Source: Camelus bactrianus
Taxonomy: Eukaryota > Chordata > Mammalia > Artiodactyla > Camelidae
Direction: 5' to 3'
Assembly (NCBI RefSeq): GCF_048773025.1
Contig: NC_133574.1
Span: forward strand, 11,921,501-11,985,500
Length of the DNA stretch: 64,000 bases
How positions within the stretch are numbered: position 1 is the first letter of the stretch; each line of letters opens with the position of its first letter. Position numbers and translations under genes: made by a program. The notes under the pieces were generated by a model. That model was not told the origin of the DNA and did not search any database. It worked only from the letters and a program-made list of their open reading frames with translations. Below, one piece after another: positions 58,955-64,000 of this stretch.

Positions 58955-60090
58955 CTTGGGGACGGCTGGGAACCTGCCCACCGTGCACAACACTATGCCT
59001 CTAGAAACTGCATCATGACTCAGAAATGCTTTTGGAAGACAAGCCCTTGCTCAGTTGCCTATTTTGGTACCTCATTTAACTAAAACTCATTTAGGTTTGC
59101 CTACAGAGATGAACTTAAAAATCTTTAGATGAATGGAATTCATCTTAAATTTATCAGCTCAGAACAAGAAACCACCTACAGTCCAATGGCAGGCAGCTCT
59201 TCCCCCGAGGCTCAGTCATGCCCTAACATGTTACATGGGAACAGAGCCTCCCAGCCAACTTCCAAACCCCTAAAAGAGACCAGAGAGGCAACATTTTCCC
59301 CAAAGGATGCCCCGTTAGCTCAGCTGAACAGGACAAGGAGAAATGGTACCCCACTGCCAAGGTGCCAAGCTGGGTTCTTGTCTATGTGAACCTGGAATGC
59401 CTTGGAGAGATGGGACATTGGGGCTGCCTGCTGGCTCTGAGATGGGCCATCCCAAGCACAGTACTGCCTGCTCTCTGGAACACACTGCTCACACCTCTCA
59501 TCCTGTGGTCATCCTCCACTGCTACTTTGTGGGCTACCTATTCTGCCAACAGTGTTTCTTATGCCACCTCATTCAGCCAAATGGCTTCAAATTCAAATTC
59601 TCACTACAGGTAATGCAGATCAACACTCTGACCCTCTCTGAAAAGATCCTACTTTACAGCCAATTTTCTCAGATATCTCTGCTTGGTGTATCAAAAAAAA
59701 AAGTATGTGAATTTAATATTTATCAATATAGCATGAATACATTATGAAATAATTAGATTATTCCTAAGTTATGTAGCCCCTTTCAGAGTATCACATTGAG
59801 AAGTTATATATCACGGGCACTTATTTTAAATACAGCCCCAAACCATGAAATGCATTCTTTGGAGTGGTGCTGGAGACTGTGGCATGTTTTGGTCCATGCC
59901 AAGGGTAGGCTCACCTTGTGTCTGAGCTCATTTCAAACCATATGCTCATAATATCTATTTACTTCAACTGACTGGTCAATTTTTTGTTCCTAAAATCACC
60001 ATTCAACCTTGGATCATAAGATGTTCACACATATATTCACAGCACCGGTAATTCTCCTTCCTAACAACTTTAATAATGGCAATTTTTCAT
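58955..60090. other. Gene-free stretch with unrecognised open frames
   Basis: Three overlapping plus-strand frames (59129-59389, 59343-59747, 59362-59613) cover a GC-balanced block. Overlap in different frames and lack of any known domain argue against coding; a decayed retrocopy of an unidentified gene is possible. Confidence 0.35.
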
Positions 60091-60094
60091 TTAT

Positions 60095-60240
60095 TTTCAG
60101 TGATTGATTCACCTGTCTCCCTCAGTAACTGCGACTTCCACAGCAGCAGGGACCATGTGCATTCCTGCTTACCAATATGTCCCCAGAATCTAGCACAGCT
60201 TCTGGGACACAGTAGGGGCTTAACAACTAGCCACTGGGGG
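60095..60240 (+). mobile_element. L2 LINE 3-prime end
   Basis: 'gcagcagggaccatgtgcat', 'ccagaatctagcacagcttc' and 'gggacacagtaggggcttaa' follow the L2 3-prime end order. Confidence 0.6.
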
Positions 60241-60569
60241 AAAGATGCTATGAAATATACTCATTGGTGGAAATGTTTCTGCTTCTAAGAGTGGATCTGC
60301 CAAAAATCATTCAAATCAAGGCTAAATAAGGTTAAGGCTCAGCTATGCTGTTTTTTTCTTTAAAAAAATACAAGAAAGACTTTGCTGCTATTTGGGTTTA
60401 AACTGATTTTGGAGACAATTTTCAAAAGGTTTGACTAACAATTTAACAACACTCATTTGTATATGTATGGAGATGACCAATTTTAAAACTTTTTTTTTTT
60501 TAATTGAATAAGAGTTCATTTTCAAAAAGGTTCACCCAGATTCGGCCAAATTTAAAAAGATAAGAAAAA

Positions 60570-60770
60570 CTACCACTTACTATGTCAGGCGCTCTCTCTC
60601 TATTATTTTCATTTAATCCTCATATCTGAATCTTACCCCAGGTCACAGATGAGGAAATGGAGGGTGCAAGAGGCTGGGGTTAGACACTGACTAAGTGGCA
60701 GAGCCAGGATTCACATCTAGGTCTATTTGATTCCAAGAGCTATGTCTTAAATCTAAGCCAAACTTTAAGC
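60570..60770 (-). mobile_element. MIR SINE, reverse strand
   Basis: 'cttactatgtcaggcgctct', 'ttcatttaatcctcatatct', 'tcacagatgaggaaatggag' and 'gtggcagagccaggattcac' give a well preserved MIR complement. Confidence 0.75.
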
Positions 60771-60954
60771 TAAAAAATTAATGCTGACATTGAATAATTA
60801 TGTATTTGTTGCTCCCTCTTATGAAAAGGTACAAGACTACAGCTTAGTACCATCAACTGGGGCAAGTATTTAAAATAGAATTTGGATGCCAATGATGGGG
60901 TATCAGGGAAATGAGAAAATTCACAAAAAGAATAAGGAGGGATATTAACTAATA

Positions 60955-61060
60955 TTAACCGAAAGCTTGTTTTATGCTAGATACTGTATTAGATGCTTTC
61001 ATAGTAACATTTATTTTAATCCTAAGACTCCTGTGAGATGGGTAATAACAGTCAAGAAAA
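60955..61060 (-). mobile_element. MIR fragment, reverse strand
   Basis: 'gctagatactgtattagatg', 'taatcctaagactcctgtga' and 'gatgggtaataacag' match the MIR complement. Confidence 0.55.
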
Positions 61061-61064
61061 AAGT

Positions 61065-64000
61065 GGTATAGAGTAACTGGTATTTGGCTACTCCGATGCT
61101 CCTTTCCCCCTTTCTTTCTAAGGATGTGAACCGCCCACATTTCAGCTGAGTATTGTCTGGAATAAGGACAACATTCCCCAGTCTCTATTCCAGGTTAGTG
61201 AGGTCACAATACTAAATTCTGGTCAATGAAATGTAACAGGAAGTGTATGACAGCCTCTGGGAAATTTCCTTAAGAGATCATAGATGCTTGCTTTCCTCTG
61301 TCTCCTTCCCTTCCTTCCTTCCTCCTTTCTACATTGCATGTGATGGATAAAGATCCATCTAGGGCTATGAGATTGAGGACCTCATCTGATGTTTAGCAAA
61401 CCTAAAAAGTGGAACCAGCCTACGCCTCAGGAGATTTGTGAAATCATAATACCAGTTCTGGATTGTCTCTCTAGAAATTTTTTTAATGTGAAAGAGAAAC
61501 AAACATCACTTTGTTTATGCCACTGTTCTTTGCAGTCTCTGTAACTGGCAGCTAAATTTAACTAATCCAGAAACTTATCCAAAGTGATCATGTAAGGTTC
61601 AAACCCAGGCCCACCAGTCTGCAAAGTCCACCGTCTTAGGCAGAAGCCTGAAGAACTCCTGATTATAATCTGCAAAAGATTGGTGGTGCGGGAAGAGTGT
61701 GTGTGTGTGTAAAACTGCTGACAAGAATTTGACCGAAGGAAAGAAGGAAAGTTCGAATATGCTCGCAATTCTGCATACCTAAGAGACAATCAAAGGGAAT
61801 ATGCTACTGGACAGTAAAGAATATAGTCTCCATCAGAGGTGGACAGAGAAAGATCTGTCACCTGCATGGATCTGGAAAGAGAAAGGAAAGAGAAGCTGTG
61901 TCTCTGAAAGTTGCGGCTGTATTTTATTTCCCATCTATATTTTATAAATTTCCTATATACATTTTTTATTCTGTTCATAGAAAATTCTAAAAGACTCAGT
62001 CACTATTTCCACAGCCAAATTTTTCAAAGTGTAAAATTGTGTTTAGTAGTCTCATCATAATTATTAAGCACTCATTCTGTGCCCATCAGTATGCTAGATA
62101 TCAAGAACAATATCAAAAAGCATCAATATTGGTTTCTGACCTCAAGCAGCTCAGAACTTAGGTGAACACATAGAAAACAACCAAGTACTACTTACATGAA
62201 GAGATGGATCAGTGCAGGTGATAATAATCAGAAAGAGACTCATGAAAGAGAAGTAAAATTTAGAAAGACCTAAATTCTATATGTTTGCCTTATCTGCCCC
62301 AAATATTGTCTTAAAATGACCAATCCACCCTCAGGGCTCAGTCAATCTCTTTCTGGTAACCTGAGAAAATCCAGAAGAAAAAGACATAGAAATACTCTGT
62401 TTTCTACAGCATCCCATTGGTTTGGGGACATATCTAGTGGTAGGCTCCCCACATTCATATGATAAAGGAGATGAGTGTGAGCAGCAATGTGGCCGGTTCC
62501 TCTGCCCAATGGCACAAGCAGTGTCACAAATAACAGAAATGAAAGGATCACTACAAATTGTGTTATTGAACTGCATGACCTACATGGAGCAATCAACTCA
62601 CTCCTAGGTTTGGCAGGGCCTTTCTGAGTTGATTCCCTGAAAAACAAAACAAAACAATAAAACCCAAACCAAACCAAAAAATAAAAAAAAAAATTAAAAA
62701 AAGAGAGACTCTGAGTGTCATCATCTCTGCTCCATGTGGCTTCCTTGATAAGAGTTCAGATTTCTCTGTGTCATGAGAAAATTTTTATGATTAATGGAAG
62801 ACAGAATATTATCCAGTATTAACAGTTATTTTCCAATTCTGTATTATAAAATTATTTCTGATAATGGAAAATTCACTATTTCTTTCAATTAATTAAAACA
62901 TTCAAATTCTACAGTGTATAAAAGAAAGCACTGGAATTCTGGAGAGGTGAGGCAGAATACGAAGGTAAACAGGAATCATTATTCCTTTTCTCAGACGTAT
63001 GTAATCTACAGGGGAAGCATGCAGCACCTGAAAGGGGAGGAGAGGTTGGTGGGCCACGCAGGGTTGAAGGAGGAGCATAGGAACATGGGTCTGGGAAAGT
63101 TTGGCTAGCTTTACAGTGCTCAATTGAAATACTACTTTGCAATACTTTCTCAACACCAGGGTTCAAATTTGTTAGTCCTACTGAGATATCAGGTCAGAAG
63201 AAAAGAACAAAAGTGAGAAGGCATTCATGGCTTTGCATTCTCAGAAAGTCATCCTGCTGGTTCAACTCTGTATAATTGAGCATATTGTCATTGATGAAGA
63301 ATTTTTATTTATTTTTGATCAAAGATTTCACCATGTTTTCCTGAACTTTTCAATCTCCTGGTTGCAGAGTTTTAACGTGAGCTCTCCTCGGGCCTGGGAG
63401 AAATTCTGAGAATGACCCCTGAGAATGAGCTCAGTGGTGAGAAGTCCAAGGACAGGATGAGGTCGACATTGCAAGTGTTTTTGGAATAAGGTAGGTTGAC
63501 AAGAAACTGTAATTGTGCAAGGCCAGCTGTGCACTTCTGTGTGAGCTGATCCCTTATCATGGTCCCAGTCTTAAATATTCACGACCAATTACTCTGTGTT
63601 CTCACCCCACTATGCTGATTGACCCTCTGCCTTAACTATATGACATCCCTTCCTTTTATGACAAGTGTTAGGAAGGTGATCTTCCAGGCTCTCCTTCAAG
63701 GGGAAAACATGATTTCCTGCAGCAGGATGCCCGCCATCTCCAGCTAATCTGTCTTCTTGGAAGATGTCCAAATATTTCTTTGAAAGTTTCCCATGCATCC
63801 CATTTAAACAATATGTACTGTCATCTGGGTCCCATATTGGAATCTGCCACACAGGAGCCAGCCAGTTATTGACTATTGTCTCTTTCACATCCATAAAATG
63901 AAGACTTCTAAGAAAATATTTGCAAGTGAAGCCAGGCTGAAAGCTTAGAATTAAAGCAGAGTTAGTGCTCCTTAGCTCCTGTGAAGTGATATAAAAAAAG
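61065..64000. other. Gene-free stretch to the window end
   Basis: No exon or named gene. It contains a short GT run (about 61697-61710), an A-rich low-complexity tract (62641-62703) and a possible old repeat near 62060-62220 ('ttaagcactcattctgtgcc'). The 94-residue frame at 63610-63894 (minus) and the 111-residue frame at 62342-62677 (minus) have no domain that I recognise. Confidence 0.4.

Noticed and set aside
1-64000. CRISPR arrays, bacterial operons, tRNA or rRNA genes
   Set aside because: The sequence is a mammalian nuclear locus; no spaced direct-repeat array, and no tRNA-like cloverleaf or rRNA segment was recognised apart from diverged MIR SINEs.

Overview
This is a mammalian nuclear window with no gene that I would call intact. 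The organism is a placental mammal, most likely a cetartiodactyl and probably a camelid. The clue is repeated LINE-1/SINE 3-prime tails: the form 'tgtacaccagaaa ... cattgtaaactgactatactt' and its reverse complement occur about ten times. One copy (about 46975-47070) has the 'ctctacactggaatttgaca' form that I associate with camelid genomes. Old pan-mammalian repeats (MIR, L2, MER5-like hAT, Tigger1, HAL1/L1M, MaLR LTRs) are scattered throughout. The lineage call is from memory of repeat sequences, not from a search.

Layout. 1-14470: AT-rich, gene-free DNA with an MLT1-like LTR, LINE tails, an 80-base pure AAT array (8260-8339), a reverse-strand old L1/HAL1 body (10740-12270) and an LTR-like block. 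14475-15530: a 1 kb CpG island with no recognisable gene. 15535-20095: AT-rich DNA with one MaLR LTR and two MIRs. 20100-26700: a stack of reverse-strand LINE segments, split by a Tigger1 DNA transposon and by younger LINE tails. 27421 to about 31010 (minus strand): a processed pseudogene of NUDT4, with GC-rich leader, damaged coding region and long 3-prime UTR in one intronless piece.

32033-52205 (plus strand): seven exons of an ACTR3B (Arp3-beta) pseudogene. They lie in correct order and orientation with introns kept, and match residues about 35-317 of 418. Five in-frame stops, an in-frame codon loss and several ruined splice sites show that it cannot make Arp3B. The first two and the last exons were not found. 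Because introns are present, the copy arose by segmental DNA duplication. Its introns carry L1M, MIR, MaLR, hAT and L2 remnants. 52206-64000: gene-free DNA with L1 fragments, a MER5-like segment lodged inside an L1, old dispersed repeats, L2 and MIR copies.

No working pathway or operon-like system is present. The main results are two host-gene relics of opposite origin (retrocopy versus duplication) about 1 kb apart, an orphan CpG island, and several nested repeats that give relative dates. I did not find convincing evidence of a new biological system.
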